From: UBA6016 sp964568395
Lineage (GTDB): Bacteria > Campylobacterota > Campylobacteria > Campylobacterales > UBA6016
Assembly (NCBI GenBank): GCA_964568395.1
Contig: CAZMPN010000004.1
Location: 62,001 to 126,000 of the forward strand
Reading direction: 5' to 3'
DNA length: 64,000 nt
The translations under genes were made by a program, and so were the position numbers. The notes beneath the pieces were generated by a model. It had not been told where the DNA came from. It did no database searches and was given only the letters and a program-made list of their open reading frames with translations. This document shows, piece after piece, positions 16,988 through 26,307 of the stretch. Each line of letters opens with the position of its first letter. Positions within the stretch are counted from its first letter, which is position 1.

Positions 16988-17317
16988 CTATATGTTTTTG
17001 TTTCCGGCGTACACGATGGCGGCCCCCATAATGGCGAGCGCGGAGCCGATAATATCCCATCTGGTTACCATCTCTTTCTCGACCGTCACCATCCACACAA
17101 GCGAGGCTACGATATAGATACCACCGTAAATGGCGTATATTCTGCCTGCGTTTTCGACGTCGATTTTGGTGAGAATGTAGGCGAAAACGATAAGGGACGC
17201 CAGTCCCGCCCCAAGCCACAGCGGAGCTTTGTCTAGCCGAAAGTAGAGCCAGAAAGCGAAACAGCCGAGTATCTCGAAAAAAGCCGCCAAGCTAAAAAGT
17301 ATAAAGTTTGTAGTCAT
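16988..17317 (-). CDS. YnfA-family (UPF0060) small membrane protein
   Basis: A 109 aa protein with four membrane helices matching the YnfA/UPF0060 family, distantly related to small multidrug-resistance transporters. Typical segments are AAFFEILGCFAFW near the N-terminus and GRIYAIYGGIYI mid-protein. It sits 30 bases after modD and directly before the TauE/SafE gene, on the same strand. Function in this family is not established. Confidence 0.85.
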   Translation of the reverse strand: MTTNFILFSLAAFFEILGCFAFWLYFRLDKAPLWLGAGLASLIVFAYILTKIDVENAGRIYAIYGGIYIVASLVWMVTVEKEMVTRWDIIGSALAIMGAAIVYAGNKNI

Positions 17318-17347
17318 TTGTCCGGTCTTAATTTTTTGCGTATTTTA

Positions 17348-18163
17348 TCATAGCGGCGATATCGAGACCTTGATGTCGATCGGCTTTGCGTGATATGGCG
17401 AAGAGGTGACGATAAAATCGACGCCGGTTTTGGCGTACTCTCTCACATTTTCGATGGTTACGCCCCCCGTTGCCGAGACAAGTAGGCGCGGATAGCTTTT
17501 TTTAAGAGTTACGCACTGTTTGAGAGTCTCAAAATCCATCTTTTCACACTGGAGAATATCCGCCCCAAGAGCGGCGAAATATGAGGCTTCCCCTATATCC
17601 TCCACCTCGACGGCTATTTTCTTCTCGATAAATTTTCGCGTTAGCTGTTTAAATCCCGCCTCAAGCTCCTCTTTTGAGCCAAAAAACGCCAGATGCTCTT
17701 TAAAAACTAGCACGGAATCAAACAGCCCAACCCTATGCGCTACGCCGCCGCCGTCCATTACCGCCTTTAGCGTCAGCTCTTTCGCGCCTGGGAAGTTTTT
17801 GCGGGTGGCGGCGATGATGATATCCCGGTTTTCCTCTCTTGCGATTGCGGTCATCTTGGCCGTATATGTGGCAATGCCGCTTGTATACTCAAAGATATTT
17901 TGGACTACTTTCCAGGCATGGTGAATTGCTTTTGCGCTTCCAGCGCACCGCGCGATTTGCTCCCCGGCCGCTACGTTTTCGCCGTTTTTTTTGAAAAACT
18001 GGCAATTTAGGCCGCATTTTTTGAGGATTTTCTCCGCCTCGTCGCATGCGCTAAGTACAATACCCTCTTTTGGGGCAAAGCTCATCGCCCCGTTTCTATC
18101 CCCGATACCAAGCCCAAAGGTAGTTATGTCAAAATACCCGCCGTCTTCGAATAATATATCCAT
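17348..18163 (-). CDS. modD: ModD, nicotinate-nucleotide pyrophosphorylase-like protein
   Basis: A 271 aa relative of quinolinate phosphoribosyltransferase (NadC) found in molybdate operons. The NadC-like barrel signature ATRKNFPGAKELTLKAV is present near residues 119-135 with GGGVAHRVGL after it, and the SATGGVTIENV strand near 230. It lies ten bases after modC in the molybdate transport operon. The genetic link to Mo transport is known from other bacteria; the reaction is unproved. It could be mistaken for NadC, but length, motif and context favour ModD. Confidence 0.85.
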   Translation of the reverse strand: MDILFEDGGYFDITTFGLGIGDRNGAMSFAPKEGIVLSACDEAEKILKKCGLNCQFFKKNGENVAAGEQIARCAGSAKAIHHAWKVVQNIFEYTSGIATYTAKMTAIAREENRDIIIAATRKNFPGAKELTLKAVMDGGGVAHRVGLFDSVLVFKEHLAFFGSKEELEAGFKQLTRKFIEKKIAVEVEDIGEASYFAALGADILQCEKMDFETLKQCVTLKKSYPRLLVSATGGVTIENVREYAKTGVDFIVTSSPYHAKPIDIKVSISPL

Positions 18164-18173
18164 CTACGTCTCT

Positions 18174-19043
18174 TTAAATCTTTCTTATTATCGGATTGAA
18201 CGCTTTTGCGCCGACCTCGACTTCGCAACCGACGGCTAGCTGGGCGGCGTCAGACTCGTCCACTACGACCTCTACGACGTTTTGACCGATGCCGACCGTG
18301 GCGACGTAGATAATGTCCCTCTTCTCGATGGCTAGCAGTTCGCCGCTAAACGTGAATTTGCTTGAAGCCGAAGAGGGCAAGAATAGCTCTTTTGGCGTTC
18401 CCTCTTTGTAGACTTTGCCGTCTTTTAGCCAAAGGGCATAGTCGCTCAGCTTGAACACCTCGCTTCTATCGTGCGAGACCATTAGCGACGTCAGCCCAAA
18501 ATCCTCATGCGTCTTTTTGAGTTCGTCTTGTAGCTTCGAGCGGATGATGGCATCAAGCGCGCTGAGCGGCTCGTCAAGGAGCAGGACCTTCGGCTCTTGC
18601 GCGATAGCACGGGCCAGGGCAACCCTCTGCCTTTGACCTCCTGAGAGTCTTGAGGGCTTTGTGTCTTTAAGCTCCGTCAGCTCCATTTTGGCAAGAATCT
18701 CAAGAGCTTTTGTCTCGTTTTTTTCGCTTTGGGCAAAAAGCAGATTGTCAAGCACGCTCATATGTTCAAACAATGCGTAGCTTTGGAATACGAAACCGAC
18801 TTTCCTTTTTTGAGGCGGCAGGTTGACGCCTCTAGCGCTATCAAACCATATTTCGCCATCCGCCTCGATAACCCCGCTATCCGGGGTCTCTAGACCTGCA
18901 ATCATTCGCATCAAAGTCGTCTTGCCGATGCCTGATTCGCCAAAGATACACCAAAACTCCCCGTCACCAAATGTGTGAGAGACCCTAAAATCTATCTCTC
19001 CCTTCGCGCCTCGCAGTTTTTTTGCAATATCTACTCTTATCAT
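18174..19043 (-). CDS. modC: Molybdate ABC transporter ATPase ModC
   Basis: A 289 aa ABC ATPase energising molybdate import. Walker A GESGIGKT is at 35-42, the Q-loop near 87, the signature LSGGQRQR at 133-140, Walker B VLLLDEP at 153-159 and the switch His in VSHDRSE near 195. A C-terminal TOBE-type domain (about 220-289) may sense Mo and limit transport. It abuts modB with no gap. Confidence 0.92.
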   Translation of the reverse strand: MIRVDIAKKLRGAKGEIDFRVSHTFGDGEFWCIFGESGIGKTTLMRMIAGLETPDSGVIEADGEIWFDSARGVNLPPQKRKVGFVFQSYALFEHMSVLDNLLFAQSEKNETKALEILAKMELTELKDTKPSRLSGGQRQRVALARAIAQEPKVLLLDEPLSALDAIIRSKLQDELKKTHEDFGLTSLMVSHDRSEVFKLSDYALWLKDGKVYKEGTPKELFLPSSASSKFTFSGELLAIEKRDIIYVATVGIGQNVVEVVVDESDAAQLAVGCEVEVGAKAFNPIIRKI

Positions 19044-19730
19044 CTATGCGCTCCTCATCTCCCCGCCTAGGCGCATATAGACAAACCAGAGCACCGCAAA
19101 CGAAAAGGCGAAGAGGATTAGCGAGTAGGCGTGCGCCGTGGTGTAGTTGAGCGCTTCCACTTCGTTGTAGATGGCGATTGAGGCGACTTTGGTCTGCCCG
19201 TCTATATTGCCGCCTATCATGAGCACCACGCCAAACTCCCCGACGGTATGGGCAAAAGAGATGACACCGCCCGTGATGATGGATGGTTTCATAGATGGCA
19301 AAATGACTCTAAGCAGGGTAATGAATCTATTTTTGCCCATCGTGTACGCCGCCTCTATTTGGCTGCGCTCAACCGCCTTGAAGCCACTAAGGAGCGGGTG
19401 CACCATAAACGGCAATGAAAAGATGATGGAGCCGATAACAAGCCCGTCAAAGTGAAACGCCAGCTGATGCCCGAACATCTCCTTCCAAAACGCCCCCAAA
19501 AACCCCTCGCCGCTAAAAGCTAGCAGAAAGTAAAAGCCAAGGACTGACGGCGGTAGGACGAGCGGCATCGCTATGACCGCCTCCAAAACGGATTTGAAGC
19601 GGAATTTCGAGTAGGCGATGTAGTATGCCAGCGGAATGCCGACTAAAAATAAAAAAAGCGTCGTAATGACGGCGAGCTCGAGGGTTAGGCTAAACGGCTC
19701 CCAAAAGGCCGGGTTTAATAAATCGTTCAT
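19044..19730 (-). CDS. modB: Molybdate ABC transporter permease ModB
   Basis: A 228 aa inner-membrane permease with about five to six helices. The EAA loop that contacts ModC is visible as EAAYTMGKNRFITLLRVILP (about 140-159). It overlaps the preceding TOBE gene by four bases and abuts modC. Length and helices are normal for ModB. Confidence 0.92.
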   Translation of the reverse strand: MNDLLNPAFWEPFSLTLELAVITTLFLFLVGIPLAYYIAYSKFRFKSVLEAVIAMPLVLPPSVLGFYFLLAFSGEGFLGAFWKEMFGHQLAFHFDGLVIGSIIFSLPFMVHPLLSGFKAVERSQIEAAYTMGKNRFITLLRVILPSMKPSIITGGVISFAHTVGEFGVVLMIGGNIDGQTKVASIAIYNEVEALNYTTAHAYSLILFAFSFAVLWFVYMRLGGEMRSA

Positions 19731-20122
19731 TTTGCCTCCTCTATGGATACTTCGGTGGCTTTGACAAACGCCGTGACGACATCGCCGCTGGCCAAATTTA
19801 GCCTTTTTGCCGCATCGGACGTGATGATGGAGGATATGTTGGCGCCCTTTATATCGATAGAGATTTTGGCTAGCATGCTCCCCGTCTCCACTCTTGCGAT
19901 ACGCCCCTCAAAACGGTTTGAAAAGCTGATTTCGCCGCTTAGGTTTTTTGCTAGTCCCACCTCCGTCTCCTTGAAGACAAAAAAGGCCTCCTTACCCTCC
20001 GCGATATGGGAGGGAAGCTCGAGTGCAACGGCGACCAGCTTTTGTGCGCCGAACCGCCCCTCTATTTTCGATATGCCGCCATTTTCGGCTATTTTTTCTA
20101 CCCTAGTGCGTATCTTATTCAT
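19727..20122 (-). CDS. TOBE (Mop-like) molybdate-binding domain protein
   Basis: About 131 aa from the ATG at 20122 (a start four codons earlier is open but lies deeper in modA). The C-terminal 70 residues form a TOBE/Mop fold with the SNRFEGRIARVETGSMLAKISIDI strand pattern; the first half is a second, more divergent repeat. Such proteins bind oxyanions of Mo or W and may store molybdate or pass it to ModBC. It overlaps modA and modB on either side, so it is a bona fide operon member. Confidence 0.78.
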   Translation of the reverse strand: MNKIRTRVEKIAENGGISKIEGRFGAQKLVAVALELPSHIAEGKEAFFVFKETEVGLAKNLSGEISFSNRFEGRIARVETGSMLAKISIDIKGANISSIITSDAAKRLNLASGDVVTAFVKATEVSIEEAK

Positions 20123-20870
20123 TCGGCAGAACAAATCCGTATTTTTTGAATATCTCTCTAGCCTCTTTGGAGCTCACGAACTCCTCGAACTTTTTGGCGG
20201 TCGGATTGTCTTTGCCGCCTTTTAGTATCGCATATCCTTGCACTATGTCGTTGTGCCATGAGCCAGGCAGCAGATAGTAGTTACCCTCTTTTTTGAGCAC
20301 ATCGGAGTATCCTAGAGAGATAGGAAGAAGCGCGACTTCCGCCGCGCCGCTTTGGGCAAATTGAGCCGATTGGGTGGCGTTTTCGCCTAGGGCGAATTTG
20401 CTTTTTACTTTTTCAAGATAGTTTTGGCTTTTAAGGGCGTTGACCGCCGCTACGCCGTACGGCGCGTGAGCCGGGTCTGGGAGGGAGATTTTTTTGACTT
20501 TAGGGTCGAGTAGTATCGGCAGACCTTTTGAGACGTCTATGCCGCTTGTTTTTTTCGTCCAGATACCGATACGACCGTATGCGTACGGTTTTGGATTTGT
20601 TACCGCAAGCCCTGCGTCTTTTAGCTTTTGGACATACTCCATATTCGCGCTGAAGTACATATCGTACGGTGCGCCGTTTGAGATTTGGGTGTACGCTTTG
20701 CCACTGGAGCCGTAAGCGATTGTTAGTTTCTCTCCAGGATTTTTCTTCTCGAAAGCCGCCTCCATCTCTTTAAAACAATAAACCAAATCCGCCGCCGCCG
20801 TGATTTTCGCCTCGCCGGCAAACGAGAGTGCCGCCGCCGCGACTACGCCTAGTACTATTTTTTTTACCAT
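20115..20870 (-). CDS. modA: Periplasmic molybdate-binding protein ModA
   Basis: A 251 aa substrate-binding protein with a signal peptide (1-19, cleavage near LSFAGEA). The ModA pattern is visible: AAADLVYCFKEM, SGKAYTQISNGAPYDMYFSA, the PDPAHAPYG loop and LPGSWHNDIVQGYA. Ser/Thr and Tyr residues in these segments normally hold MoO4 or WO4. It lies between modE and the TOBE gene. Preference for Mo over W cannot be judged here. Confidence 0.92.
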   Translation of the reverse strand: MVKKIVLGVVAAAALSFAGEAKITAAADLVYCFKEMEAAFEKKNPGEKLTIAYGSSGKAYTQISNGAPYDMYFSANMEYVQKLKDAGLAVTNPKPYAYGRIGIWTKKTSGIDVSKGLPILLDPKVKKISLPDPAHAPYGVAAVNALKSQNYLEKVKSKFALGENATQSAQFAQSGAAEVALLPISLGYSDVLKKEGNYYLLPGSWHNDIVQGYAILKGGKDNPTAKKFEEFVSSKEAREIFKKYGFVLPNE

Positions 20871-20871
20871 T

Positions 20872-21651
20872 TTATGCTCCTAATATTACGTTTGACGCTT
20901 TAAAGATGGCGTACGCCGTATCGCCCTCTTTGAGCTTAAGCTCGTCTATGGCTTCCGCCGTGACTACCGCCGCCAATGTTTTGCCAGAAATCTCCATCTT
21001 TACCTCTGTATTAACGGCCCCCGGTATGATTGCCGTTACCTTGGTTTTTAGTACGTTTCTGGCGCTTATTTTTTTTGGCTCCTCTTTTGAGAGGATGATC
21101 CAACTGGCCTTGATGATGGCGTACGCCTCTTCTCCCGCTTCAAAACCTAGCGACTCTACCGAATCGTTGGTGATGACGGCGGTTATTTTGACGCCTTCGC
21201 CTATGTCCAGCTCGACCTCGCTGTTTACCGCGCCTTTTGTTATCTTATCTATGACGCCAAATAGCTGGTTTCTGGCAGATGTCTTCATGTTTATCCTTCT
21301 TAGGTTCCTGTATAACGTATCGAAGTCGGCTGCGTTGTCCACTACGGAAGCCAAAAACTGTTCGTATTTCGCTTCCAGCGCCTTAAAAACCCTTACAGTC
21401 TCTTCGCCTTTGGGAGTCAGGGTTGTTCCGCCGCCGCCTTTCCCGCCTGTATTTCTGGCCACAAGCGGCTCATCCGAGAGGTTGTTCATCGCATCCACGG
21501 CGTCCCATGCAGCCTTATAGCTCATTCCCATCTCTTTGGCGGCTTTGGATATCGAGCCGCTTTTTGCTATTAGTTCTAGTAGGTGCACCCTGCCGGACCC
21601 CAAAAAGCTCTTGCCGCTCGTCTTTAGCCAAACCCTTCCTTCTATCTCCAC
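20872..21651 (-). CDS. modE: Molybdate-responsive regulator ModE
   Basis: A transcription factor of about 259 aa: an N-terminal LysR-type winged helix (about 10-75, ISKAAKEMGMSYKAAWDAVDAMN) with the GGKGGGGTTLTPKG wing, then two TOBE repeats (about 120-185 and 195-259) that bind molybdate. I prefer the GTG at 21651 because AAAAGGAG sits seven bases ahead; the upstream ATG at 21675 has no ribosome site and would leave almost no leader. With molybdate bound it should repress its own operon through the box at 21684-21709. Confidence 0.88.
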   Translation of the reverse strand: MEIEGRVWLKTSGKSFLGSGRVHLLELIAKSGSISKAAKEMGMSYKAAWDAVDAMNNLSDEPLVARNTGGKGGGGTTLTPKGEETVRVFKALEAKYEQFLASVVDNAADFDTLYRNLRRINMKTSARNQLFGVIDKITKGAVNSEVELDIGEGVKITAVITNDSVESLGFEAGEEAYAIIKASWIILSKEEPKKISARNVLKTKVTAIIPGAVNTEVKMEISGKTLAAVVTAEAIDELKLKEGDTAYAIFKASNVILGA

Positions 21652-21683
21652 CTCTTTTCTCCTTTTGCCTAGCATGCTATATT

Positions 21684-21709
21684 TCGTAGTATATAAAAAA
21701 ATATAACGA
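21684..21709. promoter_or_regulatory. ModE operator overlapping the mod promoter
   Basis: An imperfect dyad: TCGTAGTATAT, six A/T bases, ATATAACGA. It resembles the E. coli ModE site (two inverted TCGTTATAT-like halves). A TATACT -10 (minus strand, 21693-21688) lies within it, which fits repression of modE-modA-mop-modB-modC-modD when molybdate is plentiful. Confidence 0.65.
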
Positions 21710-21784
21710 TTTAAGCTTAAATATAGTCTATTTTTTAGGCAAAAAGGGTTAATCTTTATAAAAAGCCAAAAAAAGGAATTTCAG

Positions 21785-24763
21785 ATGGATAGATTATTGA
21801 GGCCCGTCAAATCGGAGTTGTTCGCAAAAATAGTCTTTGTCTTGGCGCTGTTTTATTCGGCGCTCTTTTTCGCGGTTCCTTTTGGCGTAAAATATGTTTT
21901 GCAAAATAAATTAAAAGACGAATACAACGTGACCTTGGCGCTACAAAAATTCAGGTTCGAACCTCTTACGGCCAGAGTTACGGTAGAGGGATTTGCCCTG
22001 ACGCATAAAAACGAGCCGCTCTTGTCGTTTGATATGCTGGATTTCGACTTTAGCTACTATAGCTTTACGGATAGGGCTTTTATCGTAGACTCCATAACGC
22101 TTGACGGCCTTAAGCTTAAGCTTTCGAGGGATGAGAACAAGACGCTTAATATCCAGAAGATTTTCCCGTCCAAAAAAGAGGCCAAAAAAGATGGCGAACC
22201 TTACTACTTCTCCATAAACAATATAAATATAAAAAACGCGAACATAGATTTTTTTGATGAAGTCACAAAGCAGCGTTACGCCGTGGCCAAGGCCTATATC
22301 TCTTTGCCGTTTGTATCGACCGTGCCGCACGATACGGAGATCTTTACGGAGCCTAGCGCCAAAGGCGTATTTAACGGCTCCAGCTTCTCTTTTGCCGGCA
22401 AGATCAGGCCGTTTGCAAAGGATATGAAAAGCGACTTATCTTTTAGCCTAAAAGAGTTCGATATATCCCAGCTAAACGCTTTTTTGCCGAAAAACGGCGA
22501 ACTTTCGAATATAAAGGGTAGTTTGAGCCTTGACGCGAAAGTGGTTTTCGAGAAGGCGAAAACCACTAGAGTGCATCTAGGCATGGACGCAAAACTAAAA
22601 GACGCAGACATAGAGACGAAAAATGCGGCTTTAAAGACGAAGGAGCTTGCCCTCTCATCTTTCTTGTATAGTCTGGATGAGCAAAAGGCGTCGCTTGGCT
22701 CTTTTGGCCTAAAAGAGCTTGGAGTGTTCGCGAAAGACGGCGCAAGACCCCTATCTCTCTCCTACCTGGACGTAAAAAACCTAAAGGCGGACATCTCCTC
22801 AAAAGAGCTTGGGATAGATAGCGTATCTATAGGCGGCGTAGACTTTGACATTATAAAAGACAATAGCGGAGTCAATCTAACGAAACTGGCGCCGCAAAAA
22901 GAGGACGCAAAAAAAGACGAAAAGGGCGGCGAGGAGAAGCCTTGGAAAATATCGGCCAAAAACATACATATAGACGGCAAAGGAGGTTATAAAGACAGCG
23001 CCCTTCTGGGCAAGAAGCCTTATAGCGTGGACGTCGAGTCGTTTCTTGTTGATATAGCCGATTTGCAAAACAGAGAGGATAAGCCGTTTAAGATAAAAGC
23101 GGAGGTGAACGCAAAAGAGGGATTCATTTCTCTGGATTCCAGCGTAAATATGGTATCGAAAAGGGCGGAAGGGGAGCTGACGGTAAAAAAAGCGGCGCTC
23201 TACATAATAGACAGGCTGGGGTTTTTGCCTCCTACGCTTAGGCTACAAAGCGGGGAGCTTAGCGCCTCTTCGAAATTCTCGGCTTCGTTTGACCCTAAAA
23301 AAATAGGCGTAGACGTGAAAAGCGGCTCGGCTGATATAAGAAAATTTGCCCTCTATACCGAAAAGAAGAATTTTAGATTGCTGTCGTTCGAGACTTTGGC
23401 GCTCTCCAACATCAGAAGCTCGTATCCTAGCCTAAAGACCGACATCGGCGGCGTGGCGCTAAGCGGCTTCTACGCAAATCTCAGGATAGACGAAAACAAG
23501 ACGCTCAATCTTGCGAGACATTTTAAGGGCGCGGAAGAGAATAAGAGCGTAGAGGCTAAGACGCCCGCAGCCTCCAAAAAGAGTCCGGACTTCACTATCC
23601 GCAAGTTTACGCTTCAAGGCGGCAAGGTGGATTTTGAAGACAACTCTTTAAAGCAGCGTTTTAAAACTACGCTTACCGATATAGCGGGAAGCGTAGGGCA
23701 GCTATCCATGGATAAAAACAAAAGCGCGGCCATAGATCTTCGCGCCAATAGCGGCGGATACGGGCGCATAGCCATCAAGGGCGACGTGACGCCCGACAAG
23801 CAAAACTTTGCGCTAAAGCTAAAGGCGCAGACGATCGACGTGCCTATGGGGCAGTTTACGCCTTATACGGAGAAATTTATAGGCTACAAGATAGCGAGCG
23901 GAAATCTGGGGCTTGATCTTGACTATCAAGTGTACGGCAGAAAACTGGAATCCAGCAATAAGATCTCGCTCTTGGGCTTCAATCTTGGAGAAGAGGTCGA
24001 GAGCGAGGGGGCGATCAAGCTTCCGTACAAGCTGGCTATCGCGATACTAAAAGACGATAAAGGCAATATAGATGTAGAAATACCTGTCCAAGGGAGTCTC
24101 GACGATCCAGAGATAAAAAGCGGACAAGTCGTATGGAAGCTCATAAAACAGCTCATCATTAAAATAATAAAATCGCCGTTTAGCGCGCTCGCTTCGCTTT
24201 TTGGCGGCGGGGATGATCTCGGATATATTACTTTTGACGCGGGAAGCGCTGTTTTGTCGGACGCTCAGGCGGCAAAGATCAAAAAAAGCGCGGAGATAAT
24301 CAACAAAAAACCGGCATTAAAGCCTACTCTTACGGGATATATAGACGCCGAAAACGACATCGGGGGATACAAGGAGAGAGAGTTCAACAACAAGCTTATC
24401 GCCGCAAAAGTAAAAGATATGAAGCTAAAAAGCGCCGCCGGCGTCAAAATAGAGCCGTCAGAGTATGAGAAATATCTAAAAGCGGCCTATAAGGCGGAGA
24501 CCTTCCCTAAGCCGAAAAATATGCTGGGCTTCGAGAAGGGGTTAAGCGCTGCCGATATGAAAACCTTGATCGTTACACACATAGAGGCTTCCGAGAAACA
24601 GATGGAGTCTCTGGCGAAAGAGAGAATGAACGCTGTCAAGGCGGAGCTTGTGAAAAACGGTATCGATGAAGGCAGGATACTCCTCTCCACAAAACCGCTT
24701 TCCGCTCCGGAGCAAAAAGAGAAGATCGCAAACTCCAGGGTTGAGATAGGATTTAGCGAGTAG
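21785..24763 (+). CDS. DUF748 (AsmA-like) envelope protein
   Basis: A 992 aa protein with one N-terminal membrane helix (about 13-35) and a very long periplasmic part rich in beta-strand repeats, matching DUF748 of the AsmA/YhdP/TamB class of intermembrane bridge proteins. The pattern DFSYYSFTDRAFIVDSITLDG near residue 90 is typical. The last 180 residues hold a stretch like an OmpA-type peptidoglycan-binding core (ITFDAGSAVLSDAQAAKI and the LTGYIDAE segment). It has its own ATG with AAAGGAA upstream. Phospholipid transport between membranes is inferred from related families only. Confidence 0.8.
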   Translation: MDRLLRPVKSELFAKIVFVLALFYSALFFAVPFGVKYVLQNKLKDEYNVTLALQKFRFEPLTARVTVEGFALTHKNEPLLSFDMLDFDFSYYSFTDRAFIVDSITLDGLKLKLSRDENKTLNIQKIFPSKKEAKKDGEPYYFSINNINIKNANIDFFDEVTKQRYAVAKAYISLPFVSTVPHDTEIFTEPSAKGVFNGSSFSFAGKIRPFAKDMKSDLSFSLKEFDISQLNAFLPKNGELSNIKGSLSLDAKVVFEKAKTTRVHLGMDAKLKDADIETKNAALKTKELALSSFLYSLDEQKASLGSFGLKELGVFAKDGARPLSLSYLDVKNLKADISSKELGIDSVSIGGVDFDIIKDNSGVNLTKLAPQKEDAKKDEKGGEEKPWKISAKNIHIDGKGGYKDSALLGKKPYSVDVESFLVDIADLQNREDKPFKIKAEVNAKEGFISLDSSVNMVSKRAEGELTVKKAALYIIDRLGFLPPTLRLQSGELSASSKFSASFDPKKIGVDVKSGSADIRKFALYTEKKNFRLLSFETLALSNIRSSYPSLKTDIGGVALSGFYANLRIDENKTLNLARHFKGAEENKSVEAKTPAASKKSPDFTIRKFTLQGGKVDFEDNSLKQRFKTTLTDIAGSVGQLSMDKNKSAAIDLRANSGGYGRIAIKGDVTPDKQNFALKLKAQTIDVPMGQFTPYTEKFIGYKIASGNLGLDLDYQVYGRKLESSNKISLLGFNLGEEVESEGAIKLPYKLAIAILKDDKGNIDVEIPVQGSLDDPEIKSGQVVWKLIKQLIIKIIKSPFSALASLFGGGDDLGYITFDAGSAVLSDAQAAKIKKSAEIINKKPALKPTLTGYIDAENDIGGYKEREFNNKLIAAKVKDMKLKSAAGVKIEPSEYEKYLKAAYKAETFPKPKNMLGFEKGLSAADMKTLIVTHIEASEKQMESLAKERMNAVKAELVKNGIDEGRILLSTKPLSAPEQKEKIANSRVEIGFSE

Positions 24764-25862
24764 GTTTGTAAACCGTGATTGCCGCCAAAGAGAAGGCGGC
24801 AAAAACGGCGGAGTAGAGAAATATATCGGGGCCGTAAAGCGCGCCGGATATTATCCCGCCAAAGAAGCCGCCGAGCCCGTACGAAAAGCCGTAAAAGTGC
24901 ATCTGCGCCCTTTTTTTGTCTTCATACCTATTGAAAATATACAAAAACGCGGCTGTCGTAAACAGCGCAAAATTAAGCGCATGCGTAATCTGGGCGAGCG
25001 CCGCCACAAAGAAGTTGCCTTTGAAAAAATGTAGCGCCAGCCATCTCGCTATCAGCGTGGCTATGGAGAGTTTGATAATAAAAAGCGGTTTTATATTCTT
25101 AAGAAGCCTGCCCTGAAACGCGAACATGAAAATCTCAGCCAAAACGCCTATGCTCCAGAGATACGTTATGTTTTCTATACTGATGCCGTGCTCCGATTCG
25201 AATACGGTAAAAAATCCGTAGAAGGCGCCGAAGCTGAGTTGCGCCAATATCATAGAAATCCAAAAAGGCGTATCGGCTATATACTTGCGTATTTCCGGCT
25301 CTTTTTCGCCGCTCTCCTCCTCCGTCTCCTTCGCTTCGTCCCTGGCGGCCAGCATAGCCCCAAATACCGACATAAGAGCTACTGATACAAAATAGTGCAA
25401 AAATACCGCCTCTTTATCAAGCGCCATCTTGCCAAGCGCCAGCCCCGCACCCATAAAGCCTATGGAGCCGAATAGCCTCACAAGTCCGTACTTCTCCTTC
25501 GGTATAGCCCTGAGCGCTGCGGTATCTACATACGGAAGCGTAATGGAGACGAATATTCCGTAAAGAAGGGTGTTTAGGAAGAGTAGCCAGAAATTGTGGT
25601 ACGTAAAAATAAAAAGCGCAAAAAACAGCGTACTAAGGGCCAACGACCATAGGAAGGTCTCTTTTGTGAATTTTATTTTCGAGGAGAATAAAAATGGAGT
25701 GGCAAAACGAATGAGTGGCATAATGGATAGGAGTATGCCTATCTGCGCGGCGGAGTAGCCTATCTCTACGAGCGTCTTTGGAACGAATATGATAAATACG
25801 CCGGTCGCCCAGAAGTAAAAAAAGTAAAATAGGGCGGTAAAAGAGCCGAAACGGTTAGGCAT
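24753..25862 (-). CDS. MFS transporter (MFS_1_like)
   Basis: A 369 aa permease with about eleven to twelve membrane helices, of the HcaT/nucleoside-permease-like branch of the major facilitator superfamily. The A-loop region has the FATPFLFSSKIKF segment; a charged central linker (EAKETEEESGEKEPE) divides the halves near residue 180. It overlaps the DUF748 gene at the 3' ends by 11 bases and the RDD gene by eight. Substrate unknown. Confidence 0.8.
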   Translation of the reverse strand: MPNRFGSFTALFYFFYFWATGVFIIFVPKTLVEIGYSAAQIGILLSIMPLIRFATPFLFSSKIKFTKETFLWSLALSTLFFALFIFTYHNFWLLFLNTLLYGIFVSITLPYVDTAALRAIPKEKYGLVRLFGSIGFMGAGLALGKMALDKEAVFLHYFVSVALMSVFGAMLAARDEAKETEEESGEKEPEIRKYIADTPFWISMILAQLSFGAFYGFFTVFESEHGISIENITYLWSIGVLAEIFMFAFQGRLLKNIKPLFIIKLSIATLIARWLALHFFKGNFFVAALAQITHALNFALFTTAAFLYIFNRYEDKKRAQMHFYGFSYGLGGFFGGIISGALYGPDIFLYSAVFAAFSLAAITVYKPTR

Positions 25863-26307
25863 CCGCTTTTTTCGGGCCTATATCCCTTACGACCACGGTG
25901 GCTGAAAATTTGTCGGCCAGCGTCTGTCTGTTCGAGTTGAAAAACGCTATAAAAAACCCGATGCCAAGAGATAGCCAGCAAAGAAGCCATAGCGCAAATC
26001 TAAACGAAGCCCTCGAAAAGCTTACTTTTTCAAAGGTTCCGACCGATACCACATACATTCCGAAAGCTTTTTTGCCAGGGGTCTGCGCGCTTTTTGATAT
26101 GAGATACGAGGTAACCAGCCAGACGGCGGCTATCTCTATAGCAAGCAGAAAAGGCTTTGGGTTGTCGGTTTTCATCTCGTGGTAGCCAAACAGCACCCCC
26201 CAAAGCATCGCTATCGGGGTTACTATCAAAAACGAGTCTAGAAGGAATGCGCTAAGGCGCAGCAGGGGGTTTGGATATATAAACCTCCTGTTTTCGTCAA
26301 GAAACAT
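25855..26307 (-). CDS. RDD-family membrane protein
   Basis: A 150 aa protein with three membrane segments and the RDD pattern (LRLSAFLLDSFLIV near 16-29, then TPGKKAFGMYVV near 85-96). Members of unknown or ion-exchange function are common in bacteria. It begins directly after the pyrE stop and overlaps the MFS gene, so it belongs to the frr-pyrE-rdd-mfs run. Confidence 0.82.
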   Translation of the reverse strand: MFLDENRRFIYPNPLLRLSAFLLDSFLIVTPIAMLWGVLFGYHEMKTDNPKPFLLAIEIAAVWLVTSYLISKSAQTPGKKAFGMYVVSVGTFEKVSFSRASFRFALWLLCWLSLGIGFFIAFFNSNRQTLADKFSATVVVRDIGPKKADA